A stretch of 64,000 nucleotides of DNA from Corynebacterium macginleyi (lineage in GTDB: Bacteria; Actinomycetota; Actinomycetes; Mycobacteriales; Mycobacteriaceae), in contig NZ_REGE01000004.1 of NCBI RefSeq assembly GCF_003688935.1, forward strand, positions 1 through 64,000. The letters run 5' to 3'. Below the pieces are notes generated by a model that made no database searches, had not been told where the DNA came from, and was given only the letters and a program-made list of their open reading frames with translations. A program made the position numbers and the translations under genes. Shown here piece by piece: positions 1 to 7,961 of the stretch. Every line of letters starts with the position of its first letter. Positions within the stretch are counted from its first letter, which is position 1.

Positions 1-67
1 CCAGATTCGCGGCTTCACGCCGGTACTCCGGGGTGTACTTCTTCCTTGACGAACTCACAATGAACAT
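1..67 (-). mobile_element. IS3-family transposase orfA, N-terminus (cut by window edge)
   Basis: The minus strand starts with ATG at 67, behind a GGAGAGG ribosome binding site, and reads MFIVSSSRKKYTPEYRREAA before leaving the window. The 'KYTPEYRREA' opening is typical of IS3-family orfA, the helix-turn-helix protein that is joined to the DDE catalytic orfB by programmed frameshifting. Only 22 codons are visible, so the assignment rests on this motif and on an IS-end-like sequence just upstream at 103-119. Confidence 0.6.
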
Positions 68-102
68 CCTCTCCTACGGACACAAGATCCGTACTAATAG
101 GG

Positions 103-119
103 TGTCCACTAAACGAGGG
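103..119. repeat. Probable IS3-family terminal inverted repeat
   Basis: The sequence TGTCCACTAAACGAGGG lies 36 bases upstream of the orfA start and directly beside the end of the recombinase gene. TGTCC...-type ends are usual for IS3 elements. The partner end lies outside the window. The position suggests the IS inserted against, or into, the 3' end of the recombinase gene. Confidence 0.45.
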
Positions 120-124
120 TAACC

Positions 125-1345
125 TCACTCCAGGTCGCTCGTGTCGAGGGCGTCGAGAACGGCTTGGTTGACACCGGTGTCGGTCGGTGACCCGAATCGA
201 AGGCGAATGGCCTTAAGGAACATGTCCTTGAGTCGTTGATCGCTGATGTGCCCGGTATCGCATTTTTCCTGGCCTGCATATTTGTGGCCGCACCGCCAGA
301 TGACCTTTTCGTACTTACTGCCCGCGTGCCAGGTTTTCGAGCCGAAGAAGTGCCCACACTGGCTGCACTCGTAGGTCGATGAGAAGGGGCGGGTGCGGTG
401 CTGGGTTCGCTGCTCTCTAGCGCCTTTAGCTATTTCGGCTTGGACGAAGTCCCACACTGCGGGGCTGATGATCGCCTCATGGCTGGCGGTGACGTAGTAC
501 TGGGGTACTTCGCCTTGGTTGATGACTTGACGCTTCGTCAGGTAGTCAGCGATGTACGACTTCTGCAGGAGGGCGTCACCCTTGTATTTCTCGTTGGTGA
601 GAATCGCTCGTATGGATTGGTAATACCAGTTCTTGTTGCCTGTGGCGGTGAAGGTTTCTGGTTCGTCGGTGAGGATGCGGGCGATCGTACCGATGGACAT
701 GCCACCTAAGTACATGTTGTAGATCCGGCGCACGGTTTTGGCTTGCTCGGGGTTGATGACGAGGCTGCCGTCTTCGCCTTTGTCGTATCCGAGGAACCGA
801 GAGTATGGGACGGTAACTTTGCCGTCGGCGAAGCGTTTGCGGTGTCCCCAGGTGACGTTTTCGGAGATGGAGCGGGCTTCTTCTTGCGCCAGGGAGCTCA
901 TGATGGTGATGAGGAGTTCACCCTTTGTGTCAAAGGTCCAGATGCCTTCTTTTTCGAAGAAGACCTCCACGCCTTAGTCTTTGAGGGCTCGAACGGTGGT
1001 GAGCGAGTCAACGGTGTTGCGGGCGAAACGGGACACGCTCTTGGTGATGATCAGGCCGATCTTGCCGTCGACTGCGTCGGTTACCATCTGCTGGAATCCG
1101 GCGCGGTGTTTGGTTGAGGTGCCGGTGATGCCTTCGTCGGTATAGACCTTGACGAACTGCCAGCCTGCGTGGTCGCTGATGTAGCGGGTGTAGTATTCGA
1201 CTTGGGCTTCGTAGGACGTGACCTGATCGTCGTGGTCGGTGGACACGCGGGCGTACCCGGCGACCCTGCGCAGGGTTGTTTGACCAAGTGGCGCACCCGT
1301 GTGGAGCGCTCGGGTGGCGGGAATTGCTGTGACGGTGCGGGCCAT
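125..1345 (-). pseudogene. Large serine recombinase split by an in-frame stop
   Basis: This is a large serine recombinase, an enzyme that cuts and religates DNA through a phosphoserine to move an element. The N-terminal part (1345-974) has the resolvase catalytic domain, with 'VAGYARVSTDHDDQ' and its serine, and 'SVSRFARNTVDSL'. A TAA at 974-976 interrupts the conserved 'ALKD-GVEVFFEKE' stretch. The same frame then continues without shift to 125, with a recombinase domain and a C-x2-C / C-H zinc ribbon near the end. One base substitution would restore 406 residues. The start ATG directly abuts the stop of the upstream recombinase, so the two were made as a coupled pair. The C-terminus is short for the family and may have been trimmed by the adjacent IS. 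A GTG at 970 could in principle restart the second half. Confidence 0.85.
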
Positions 1346-2788
1346 CTAGCGTTCGCCTTGCTCGGCGCGCAGGCGCTCAGCCTCTGCCTTAGCCACGGCC
1401 CGGTACTTCGCCAATGCTTCTGGTGGTGTTGGTGCTTGCCGTGGGTTGTCTAGCCCCAGCCTTTTGGCTTCGGCCCAGCGGGCACGCACGAGTTCACCCC
1501 AGGCGGCTTTTCTTGCTGGGGTCCACGAGCTCTTCTTCAGGCTTGGTCGCCACGTGTGCGAGCTGCTGGTGCCATCAGTGTAATGAAACGTGTAATGGTC
1601 TTTTCCTTGCACGTCGATGTGGTCGATACGCTCGTTGAACACATCCTCGTCGAAGGCATCGATACCCAGGACTTGAGCGATGAAGGATTCCAGTGCCGTG
1701 TCAGAGATCTCGCAGGTGCCGCATCCGGTTTTCCGGCCTTTCTTCCGTTCGGTGCAGATCCAGTGCTCGGTGGAGATCGAGGTTTGGGTTTTCGGATTGC
1801 GTACGCTGCGCACAAACGAGCAGTCGCAGGACACGCATTTGATCTTCGACGTCAACGCCACAGTTTCTATGGACCAGTTCGCCCAGGCCCCGAGTTCACG
1901 TCGGCGTGCAATCTCGGTTTGTACAGCGGTGAAGGTGTCGCGGTCGATGATGGCGGGGATGGCGTCTTCCACCAGGTATTGCGGCAACTGGCCGGTATTG
2001 CGCACTGTTCGTCCGGGCCTACCCTCCGGAGTAGACCATCGTCCCAACAGGAGGTCGCCGGTGTAGTGCGGGTTCTTCAGGATGTGACGGACCCATTCGC
2101 CGGGCAACTTGTTGTCAGCCAGGTGTGGAACCCTGCCGTCAGCGATGAGCTGCGCGGCCATCTTTTCGCACGAGATCTTCGTCATGTACTGGGCGAAGAT
2201 CCAGCGCACCACGGCTGTTTCTTCGATGATCTGCACGTCGGTGCCGTCAGCGGAGTCGGTGTAACCGTACAAGTGGAAGCCGTTCGCTTTGCCTTCTTCG
2301 AAGCTTCTCCAAATGCGCCACTTCACGTTTTGGCTGATTTGTTCCGATTCTGCCTGCGCGAAAGACGCCAGCAGGGTGAGCATGAGTTCACCGTCAGCGC
2401 TGGTTGAGGAGATGTTCTCCTTTTCGAATCGCACCTCCACCCCGAGGTCTTTCAACGCGCGAACGGTTTTGAGCAGGTCGACGGTGTTACGAGCGAAGCG
2501 CGAGAGCGACTTGGTGAGAATCAGGTCGATTGCCTCTTCACGGGCAAGGGCCAGCATTTCTTGGAACTGGGGTCGATGCGTGGTGGTTCCAGAGATTCCA
2601 GAATCGGCGAACACTCCGGCGAAAGTCCAGCCAGGAGTGTCGTGAATGAGTTGCTGGTAGTAGGAAACTTGGGTGGACAAACTCAGCGGTGTGCGTTCGG
2701 TTTCCATGCTGATGCGGGCATACACTGCCACTTTCACAAGTGGAGAAGCGCTGATCGGTGGCGGGGTGATTTGCTCCATTCTCTTCAA
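1346..2788 (-). CDS. Large serine recombinase (site-specific integrase/excisionase)
   Basis: This is a serine recombinase of about 480 residues. The N-terminal resolvase domain shows 'VAVYARISMETERTPLSL' with the nucleophilic serine, and 'SLSRFARNTVDLL'. A recombinase domain follows, then a zinc ribbon with Cys pairs, and a charged C-terminal helix. I favour the TTG at 2788 because GGAG lies seven bases ahead of it; the ATG at 2779 is the alternative. The longer frame to 2836 has no good binding site. It sits between the SHOCT-like gene upstream and a second, now broken, recombinase that starts immediately after its stop. Such tandem recombinases often act together to integrate and excise one element. 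The gene looks intact, although the element around it is decayed. Confidence 0.9.
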   Translation of the reverse strand: MKRMEQITPPPISASPLVKVAVYARISMETERTPLSLSTQVSYYQQLIHDTPGWTFAGVFADSGISGTTTHRPQFQEMLALAREEAIDLILTKSLSRFARNTVDLLKTVRALKDLGVEVRFEKENISSTSADGELMLTLLASFAQAESEQISQNVKWRIWRSFEEGKANGFHLYGYTDSADGTDVQIIEETAVVRWIFAQYMTKISCEKMAAQLIADGRVPHLADNKLPGEWVRHILKNPHYTGDLLLGRWSTPEGRPGRTVRNTGQLPQYLVEDAIPAIIDRDTFTAVQTEIARRRELGAWANWSIETVALTSKIKCVSCDCSFVRSVRNPKTQTSISTEHWICTERKKGRKTGCGTCEISDTALESFIAQVLGIDAFDEDVFNERIDHIDVQGKDHYTFHYTDGTSSSHTWRPSLKKSSWTPARKAAWGELVRARWAEAKRLGLDNPRQAPTPPEALAKYRAVAKAEAERLRAEQGER

Positions 2789-2798
2789 GGTATTTCTC

Positions 2799-3014
2799 CT
2801 ATTCAGACAGGGTTTCAGGTTGTATCCATACATCACTCAAACCCTCGAGATAGTCAACGAAACTGGCTGTTTGTAGGGCTGCCAGCGGCGCATCTGGGGC
2901 GTCGAGGCGCTGGCACTCGGTGATGGCTTCGCGTGGGGTGAGGATGCCGCGTTCGAGAAGCTGCTTGACCTGCGTAAGCTGGTGATGAGCCTTCAGCTCG
3001 GCTGCCATGTTCAT
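2799..3014 (-). CDS. Small SHOCT-like protein of the recombinase module
   Basis: This is a 71-residue protein. Its middle, 'QLLERGILTPREAITECQRL', resembles the short C-terminal oligomerisation (SHOCT) motif (hydrophobic, Leu, G-I-L/I-T-x-x-E/A). It overlaps the upstream HTH/zinc-finger gene by four bases (ATGA type) and ends 10 bases before the recombinase start, so the three are translationally coupled. Small proteins of this kind are common between a DNA-binding protein and tandem serine recombinases in Gram-positive elements. Its exact job is not known to me; a directionality or accessory factor is a reasonable inference. Confidence 0.7.
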   Translation of the reverse strand: MNMAAELKAHHQLTQVKQLLERGILTPREAITECQRLDAPDAPLAALQTASFVDYLEGLSDVWIQPETLSE

Positions 3015-3421
3015 CGTTTACCGCCACGGGAATTGAAGCGGTGCTGGACGTAGCACGGGTGGCAGCAGTACTTGCGTTTCACCTGGCCAGTGCGAGCAAC
3101 AGTGACCTGTTGGTGGCAGTTCGCGCACACCAATTCTTCGGTGACCACCCTGCGGTGGGCGGCCCACCAGGCTCGTCGACAGGCAGTGGAACAGAACTTT
3201 GATCCTTGCCGGAGCTTGATTGGCTTGCAGCAGTGCAAACACCACACTCCAACTGGGTCCGTGACCTGCTCAACTGCAGGATCGACGGTGATGCCGTGTC
3301 GCAGACAATAGGTCTTGACACTGTTGGCGTTTAGACCCAGGTGCGCAGCAATACGAGAGTAGGCAACCCCCGCAGCGCGCATCACCTGGATCTGATGGCG
3401 ATCAGTCTGATTCAGAGCCAT
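3011..3421 (-). CDS. HTH plus double zinc-finger protein of the recombinase module
   Basis: This is a 136-residue protein. Residues 1-45 form a sigma-like helix-turn-helix ('VAYSRIAAHLGLNANSVKTY'). Two zinc-knuckle segments follow: C-x2-C ... 'FCSTACRRAWW' and C-x2-C ... 'YCCHPC'. The start at 3421 has AGGAGG eight bases upstream; the in-frame extension to 3502 has none. It is the first gene of the module made with the SHOCT-like protein and the recombinases. A DNA-binding regulator or excision factor is likely. The 'RNA polymerase sigma' label such proteins sometimes carry comes from the HTH alone. Confidence 0.75.
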   Translation of the reverse strand: MALNQTDRHQIQVMRAAGVAYSRIAAHLGLNANSVKTYCLRHGITVDPAVEQVTDPVGVWCLHCCKPIKLRQGSKFCSTACRRAWWAAHRRVVTEELVCANCHQQVTVARTGQVKRKYCCHPCYVQHRFNSRGGKR

Positions 3422-3625
3422 GAGCAGGCCCTCCTGGCAACGAGGCGAAAGGTGGTCGCCCATACGCCGGTCACGCCAGACGAAACCGGACAACAGAAAC
3501 AAAGCTCGCTGCCGCGTTCGCGCCTGTGGCTGGGGTTTGCGCCTCTATTGGGTCTAGGCAGCTATTCTTTGCTCAATTCGCAATGCGAAGCGATCGACGT
3601 TTGAACCGCGACAGAGCAAGGGCGG

Positions 3626-3820
3626 GTGAAGAGGACTGACGACGACGGTGAACTCCCGGTGTTTCTCGACGACAAATCGTACCGAACCTGTTCAGAATGC
3701 GGCTCAGATTGTGTCCCTGACCCGTTTGTTCCAGACGAAGGCGAAGCAATCCGAATCGCGTTCAACTGCCCGAACTGTGGAGTGCAGTCCATCATCGACC
3801 CGTTCGAAGACCTGCGGTAA
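3626..3820 (+). CDS. Small zinc-ribbon protein, phage/element type
   Basis: This is a 64-residue acidic protein with two C-x2-C pairs ('CSECGSDC' and 'CPNCGVQ') that can bind one zinc ion. It starts with GTG at 3626 after a weak GAGCAAGGG site. It lies between the divergently read recombinase module and the endolysin remnant and ends just before a terminator hairpin. Function is unknown; by composition and place it is part of the mobile element. Confidence 0.5.
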   Translation: MKRTDDDGELPVFLDDKSYRTCSECGSDCVPDPFVPDEGEAIRIAFNCPNCGVQSIIDPFEDLR

Positions 3821-3845
3821 ACACCAGCTCCGCTAACGCACAAAG

Positions 3846-3883
3846 GGCCCCGCCACCACCTCGATGAAGGTGATGACGGGGCC
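3846..3883. terminator. Hairpin between convergent genes
   Basis: GGCCCCG...CACCT is followed by AGGTG...CGGGGCC. This 16-base stem with two mismatches closes a six-base loop. It lies exactly between the 3' ends of the zinc-ribbon gene (+) and the endolysin remnant (-), as expected for a two-way terminator. Confidence 0.6.
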
Positions 3884-3903
3884 AGAGAGTGTTCTCGCGC
3901 GGG

Positions 3904-4269
3904 TTAGCCGATGCCGGGTTTCTCGTTAACGCGCTCCTGCACGGCAGCGTAGTTGCTTCCCAGTCGGCGCTTGCGCTCGTCCCCGTTGCCGTACTCGCCT
4001 CGGATGACTGCATCAGCGAGAGCGTCGATGTTGACGGAGGGCTTGGGTGCGGGCGGTGTGGGCTTTGCCGGTGCTGTGGGGGCGGGCTTGGTGCCGCTCA
4101 TGCGGTCGTACCAGTACTGGGCGCGTGCCATGTAGGCCGCATGCTGGCTTCCTGCCAGCGAGGCCGGGCATTCGGTGGCAGAGAAATGCTTGTGGCCGAA
4201 CACGTTCTTACCCCCACACGGGGTGTCCGAGCCTGTAGTAGTGGCAGATGGCAGCGACGAGGTGGGCAC
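3904..4269 (-). pseudogene. Phage endolysin C-terminal fragment with Cpl-7 wall-binding repeat
   Basis: The fragment carries the last part of an amidase-type catalytic domain ('GGKNVFGHKHFSATECP', with His and Cys ligand positions typical of the PGRP/amidase-2 fold), then a Pro/Ala/Lys linker. It ends with one Cpl-7 (CW_7) repeat, recognisable by 'GEYGNGDERKRRLG' and 'YAAVQERVN'. Endolysins cut peptidoglycan to free phage. The N-terminal two thirds are missing: homology stops near 4230, where the sequence joins an unrelated secreted-protein gene on the other strand. The first 10 or so residues of the open frame are therefore not original. It marks the recombinase region as prophage-derived or prophage-neighbouring. 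Confidence 0.8.
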
Positions 4270-4798
4270 CGTTGAGGAATATTCTTATTCTTTCCCAGGT
4301 GTTGACGCAATTGTTCTAGATGCTGAGACCGGTGTTGCATTTCTCTTTGCTTATATTGAAGGAGAGCCTGAGCTTGTTGGAGGTGTAGACGCACCATGGG
4401 CTCGAGATGCGAATGGGGTGGAAGTTCCTACACATTTCGAAGTCCAAGGCAACGTCTTAACCCAAGTTGTCGAACACAAGTCAGGGGATTTTGCCTATCC
4501 GATTACTGCTGATCCTTCATGGTGGGATAACGTGAAGGGGTGGTTCAAGAGTGAAGGATCTTGGGTCGTCGGCAAAGCGAAATCGGCTGCTAACTGGCTT
4601 GGCCCGAAAGCAAAGTGGCTTAGTGGTAAATCTTGGTCAGGTACCAAATGGGTTGCAGGAAAGGGAAAAGTCGTCGCAAAAAAAGTCGGACCTGGCGCAC
4701 TCGTGCTATGCTCTGTTGGAGCTGGATGGGCTTGGTATAGGTCTGATGCCTCCGGATGGGTTCGGGTCGGAGATGCGGCAGCGGGGTGTTTCTTGTGA
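4241..4798 (+). pseudogene. Truncated actinobacterial secreted protein, bacteriocin-like C-terminus
   Basis: The reading frame holds the C-terminal part of an actinobacterial secreted-protein family, recognised by 'VPTHFEVQGNVLTQVVEH' and 'YPITADPSWW'. After that come Trp/Lys-rich repeats (KWLSGKSWSG, KWVAGKGK) and a Gly/Ala-rich hydrophobic tail with two cysteines ('GPGALVLCSVGAGWAW' ... 'AAAGCFL'). The signal peptide and N-terminus are lost at the junction with the endolysin remnant, so the ATG at 4175 is not authentic. It overlaps the next small membrane protein by one base (TGATG). The layout matches the gene pair at 10944-11699. An antimicrobial-peptide precursor is plausible but unproven. 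Confidence 0.55.
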
Positions 4799-4971
4799 TG
4801 AACAGGCTACGTTTAGTGCGGGATGTTGTTCTGATTTTCTTCGTTCTGCTGATGTTGTCGACGAAGATTTCACAGAGCTGGGATTATTGGTGGGTAGCCT
4901 TGATTGGCACTGTATTCTTGATGCTCCCAGATTTTATCGGTCTAAGCCGAAAAGAAGATAGTCAGAAATAA
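4798..4971 (+). CDS. Small membrane protein, candidate immunity partner
   Basis: This is a 57-residue protein with two hydrophobic segments ('VVLIFFVLLMLS' and 'WWVALIGTVFLMLP') and a charged C-terminus ending in RKEDSQK. Its ATG overlaps the stop codon of the preceding truncated secreted protein (TGATG), so it was translationally coupled to it. Small two-helix proteins placed like this are often immunity proteins of bacteriocins. That role is inferred from layout only. An alternative start at 4756 lies inside the upstream gene and is less likely. Confidence 0.5.
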   Translation: MNRLRLVRDVVLIFFVLLMLSTKISQSWDYWWVALIGTVFLMLPDFIGLSRKEDSQK

Positions 4972-4989
4972 TTTCTTACTTGAGAGTGT

Positions 4990-5041
4990 GGGGCCCTGCT
5001 CAATGTGGATCACGTGTTTGTTCCATATTGAGCAGGGCCCC
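4990..5041. terminator. Strong inverted repeat after the small membrane gene
   Basis: GGGGCCCTGCTCAAT and its complement ATTGAGCAGGGCCCC form a 15-bp perfect stem, extendable to about 19 bp with a G-U pair, around a 14-base loop. It lies 18 bases after the stop of the membrane protein. No T tract follows, so it may be a palindromic repeat rather than an intrinsic terminator. Confidence 0.55.
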
Positions 5042-5188
5042 AGCGTCGCACTGTTGGGGAAGAATGGACGCGCTTCAGAACAAGGTCTCACCCCTCAAGG
5101 TTGACGGCAATTGTAATGCGGAATCAGTCACGGGGGTGTGTCGACATGGCGTGAGTTAGATTCCTGCTGGGATGATGTCGTCGATAAA

Positions 5189-5345
5189 CTAGTGCCGCTT
5201 AGATTGAGCGCGTCCGGTGTCGATCAGCCAACAGTCCACCAGATCCAGCAGCTGCCCGAACACCATGATCTCCATCTCGCTGCGGTGAAGGTGAAGATGG
5301 GCTAAGCCGATGTAGGTGAGCCTGGTGAAAGTGGTCTCAACACTG
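5189..5345 (-). pseudogene. Unidentified C-terminal coding fragment
   Basis: The minus strand reads 'HLHLHRSEMEIMVFGQLLDL' and then 'VDCWLIDTGRAQSKRH' before a stop at 5189. It has no start and is cut near 5345 where a LysE fragment on the other strand begins. It resembles the tail of a transposase or phage protein, but I cannot name the family. Confidence 0.3.
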
Positions 5346-5353
5346 GCCTCTAT

Positions 5354-5536
5354 GTGTCCTTCGCCTGGTCTTTGGAAAGCCTCGTGCTCTTTGTAGGCGT
5401 GGCTTTGAGCACCCGTGCGGTCTCGAAGTGGATGGCTAAGAATTCCGCCTCGGTGAATATTGTCAGCGGCGTGGTCTTCTTGCTGCTGGGCGTGGTCATC
5501 CTAATTGAGGGAATGCATGGGTTTATAGCCATGTAA
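5354..5536 (+). pseudogene. C-terminal fragment of a LysE-like exporter
   Basis: About 60 residues are present with two hydrophobic helices ('LESLVLFVGVALS' and 'SGVVFLLLGVVILIEG') separated by a basic loop 'TRAVSKWMAKNSASVN'. This arrangement resembles the last two helices of LysE/RhtB amino-acid exporters. The N-terminal helices and start are missing. The family call is tentative. Confidence 0.4.
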
Positions 5537-5548
5537 TCTGGAGCCCTG

Positions 5549-5875
5549 ATTTTTACCACTACTAATACCGTTGATGGCTACGAGATCACGGACTATATCC
5601 GCATTATCGCTGGGGAAACCGTCATCGGTATTAATATGCTGAAAGATTTCGGGGCATCCCTCCGCAATATCACCGGCGGGCGTTCCACCGGATACGAGAG
5701 CGAGGCCATCAAAGCGCGCGAGGCGGCGCTGGATGGGCTGTGGTGGCGCGGACAAGAACTCGGTGCCGATGGCGTGGTGGGCATCGCCTTTGATTATTCA
5801 CCCATGGGTACCTCGAATGACATATTGATGGTCACGGTCACCGGCACGGCGGTGAAGCTGCGCGTCCATGATTAA
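5549..5875 (+). CDS. YbjQ-family (UPF0145) protein with unusual start
   Basis: The protein is about 108 residues, the normal length for the YbjQ/UPF0145 family of small homo-oligomeric proteins of unknown function. The typical features are present: 'TTNTVDGYEITDYIRIIAGE' near the N-terminus, 'GASLRNITGGRS' in the middle, and 'ARELGADGVVGIAFDY'-like residues later. Homology reaches back to ATT 5549 or CTG 5546, with GGAG five bases before 5549. No ATG, GTG or TTG fits; the first ATG at 5636 would remove a third of the protein. A rare start codon is therefore used or the original ATG has mutated. It overlaps the following esterase gene by eight bases. Confidence 0.75.
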   Translation: MFTTTNTVDGYEITDYIRIIAGETVIGINMLKDFGASLRNITGGRSTGYESEAIKAREAALDGLWWRGQELGADGVVGIAFDYSPMGTSNDILMVTVTGTAVKLRVHD

Positions 5876-6719
5876 GGTAGGCAAGAAAACGCTGGCCTTG
5901 TGCACCGGATTATGCGCGGTGGCTGGACTGATGGGAGGTTGCGAGGAAGAACTGCCGCAGCCGGGCAGCGTGCCAAATGAATCGCAAGGCGCGGACGATG
6001 GTTACATCACTACGCTGCCGGACCGAGGCACAACGGCTAACGGCCATTGCCAGATTATTAACCTGCAAAATCATCGCAGTTTTGTGGTGCACGTGCCGGT
6101 TAATGCGGATAAGCGCCGCCGCTTGCTCGTGGTCGTGGCGATGCACGGCTATGAGATGGACGCCGGCACCACATGCGGTGACTAGCTTGGAAGATGACCT
6201 CAAATACGTGGATGACACGATTGATTACGTTCGCCGCCACTATCCTGCCTCTGATACCACCTATGGCGTGGGCTTTTCCAATGGTGGCGGATTCGCCCAC
6301 GCGGTGACCTGCAAGCGGCCGGGACTATTTGATGCGGTGGCTACGGGTTCGGCGGTCAAGTATGACCGCGTGGAAGAAGACTGCGCCAGCGAACCCACTG
6401 TTTACCTCGATATTCACAGCACGGAGGACGTGCTCATGAAATACGGTGGCGAGCACCAGCACGGTGCGCACTACCGCTCGGTGAAGCAATCGCTACGCGG
6501 AATCGCGAGGGAGAAGGGGTGCAATCCGTTTCCAAAGAGGCGCCGGAAGAAGCGGTGGAGCACTTCACCTGGCGGGTATGTGATGCGCGCACTGAGCAGT
6601 ACACCATCCGCGGCAGCACGCATACGTGGAATGGCGGGGCCACGGACCATTCCGGTTTGGTGAAAGCGGAGTGGACCACCGATACGGTGCCGGACTTTTT
6701 CCATAGTGCCCACTCGTAG
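5868..6719 (+). pseudogene. LpqC-like lipoprotein esterase, two frameshifts
   Basis: This is a secreted lipoprotein of the polyhydroxybutyrate-depolymerase/LpqC esterase family. It opens with a signal peptide and a lipobox 'GLMGGC' (Cys near residue 25). The segment 'HRSFVVHVPVN...LLVVVAMHGYEMDAG' is the start of the alpha/beta-hydrolase fold. The frame is lost near 6170-6185, continues in a second frame with the nucleophile elbow 'GVGFSNGGG' (Ser in GxSxG), and returns to the first frame near 6515 for the C-terminus ('FTWRVCDARTEQYTIRG' and the catalytic-His region 'GSTHTWNGG'). All three catalytic regions are therefore still present but in different frames. Either the gene is dead or the sequence has indel errors. 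Confidence 0.75.
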
Positions 6720-6754
6720 CGAGCGCAGCGTGCGGGCTGGGTAAGCTGGGCGGC

Positions 6755-7039
6755 ATGCTAGACATTCCTATCAACGGCGACTCCATCAAATTGGGCCAGT
6801 TCATCAAGCTGGCCAGCTTGGTGGCTACCGGCGGCGAGGCCAAGGAGCTCATTGTAGAAGGTGTGGTTACGGTCAACGGCGATCCCGAAACGCGCCGGGG
6901 CGCCATGCTCCGCCCAGGCGATGAGGTGTGCATCGAGGATGCCTGCGCGCGCGTGGGCGAGCCCGACGATGATGATGACTATTTTGATGAAGCCACCGCA
7001 GACGATAACTTTGATCCGGAAAAGTGGAGGAATATGTAG
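6755..7039 (+). CDS. S4-domain RNA-binding protein (YbcJ/YaaA type)
   Basis: This is a 94-residue protein with an S4 RNA-binding fold over residues 5-60: 'IKLGQFIKLASLVATGGEAK', 'VEGVVTVNGDPETRRG' and 'LRPGDEV'. An acidic tail (DDDDDYFDE) follows. Family members bind structured RNA, often rRNA. Its stop is followed at once by the ATG of the VOC protein, so the two form an operon. Confidence 0.85.
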   Translation: MLDIPINGDSIKLGQFIKLASLVATGGEAKELIVEGVVTVNGDPETRRGAMLRPGDEVCIEDACARVGEPDDDDDYFDEATADDNFDPEKWRNM

Positions 7040-7867
7040 ATGCCAGCATTTGAAGCTGAAGTGGGCATGCCCTACTGGATTGACCTGGCCACCTCGGATC
7101 CGCGCAAGTCCGCCCACTTTTATGAGCAGGTCTTGGGCTGGGAAATCTCGGCCGAGTCCCAAGAGGAAAACCCCTACCAGATGGCGCGCCTGCAGGGTCT
7201 GCCTATTGCTGGGCTCATCCCGCAACCGGACGAGGCGCCCATGCCGGATACTTGGGTGACCTATTTCCTCTCCAAGGACATCGACGGCGATTGCCAGCGC
7301 ACGGAGAACCTCGGCGGGCGCATCCTCGCCGCGCCCCAACCCGTGCAGCTGGGGCACATGGCACTGCTTGCCGATGCCGCCGGTGGCATGTTCGGCCTCA
7401 TCCAGCCCTCCGGCCCGGGGCACTTCGTCGCTGGTGGCGAACCTGGCACCCCAGTGTGGTACGAGTTGACCGCCACGACGCGATTCCAGCAGGTCATGGA
7501 CTTTTATGGCGAGCTATTTAATTGGGAGATTCGCGCCATGGAGTCTGAGGATGAGAATTTCATTTACGCCACCGCGGAAGAAGACGGTGCGCCGTTTGCC
7601 GGCCTGTGGAATGCCGAAGGCCAGTTCCCACCCCAGGTGCCGAGCTTTTGGCAGACCTACCTAGGGGTGTGCGATATCGATGAAGCTGCCAAGAAAGCGG
7701 TGGAGTTCGGCGGTGAAATCATCCGCGAGCCGTGGGACTCCCCCTTCGGGCGCATGTGCCTGCTCGCGGACTCCACCGGCGCGACCATCACCCTGACTGA
7801 GGTCGAAGACGCGCCCGAGGATGAGCCCACCGAATCCGATGACGTGCTCAACCCCACCAGGGAATAA
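7040..7867 (+). CDS. Two-domain VOC (glyoxalase-fold) protein
   Basis: This is a 275-residue protein made of two tandem VOC modules. The first starts at 'MPYWIDLATSDPRKSAHFYE', the second at 'PVWYELTATTRFQQVMDFYG'. Both end with the betaalphabetabetabeta pattern typical of the glyoxalase/bleomycin-resistance/dioxygenase superfamily. Actinobacterial proteins of this layout are annotated as hydroxylase or glyoxalase-like, but substrates are mostly unknown. It follows the S4 gene with no gap. Confidence 0.85.
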   Translation: MPAFEAEVGMPYWIDLATSDPRKSAHFYEQVLGWEISAESQEENPYQMARLQGLPIAGLIPQPDEAPMPDTWVTYFLSKDIDGDCQRTENLGGRILAAPQPVQLGHMALLADAAGGMFGLIQPSGPGHFVAGGEPGTPVWYELTATTRFQQVMDFYGELFNWEIRAMESEDENFIYATAEEDGAPFAGLWNAEGQFPPQVPSFWQTYLGVCDIDEAAKKAVEFGGEIIREPWDSPFGRMCLLADSTGATITLTEVEDAPEDEPTESDDVLNPTRE

Positions 7868-7961
7868 GCGCGGGGAGAGGCGTTTCATGATGGAGCAGTA
7901 GGGAAACTTTTTACAGTTATAGCCTGCGGTGCGGCACCTCTCCCGCTACACTAAATGCATT

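Noticed and set aside
1556..2407. 283-residue open frame on the + strand
   Set aside because: It lies antisense to the intact serine recombinase, with no family features; it is a shadow of the high-GC coding strand.
3011..3421. Sigma-factor annotation for the HTH/zinc-finger protein
   Set aside because: Only a generic HTH is shared; no sigma region 2 or promoter-melting segment is present.
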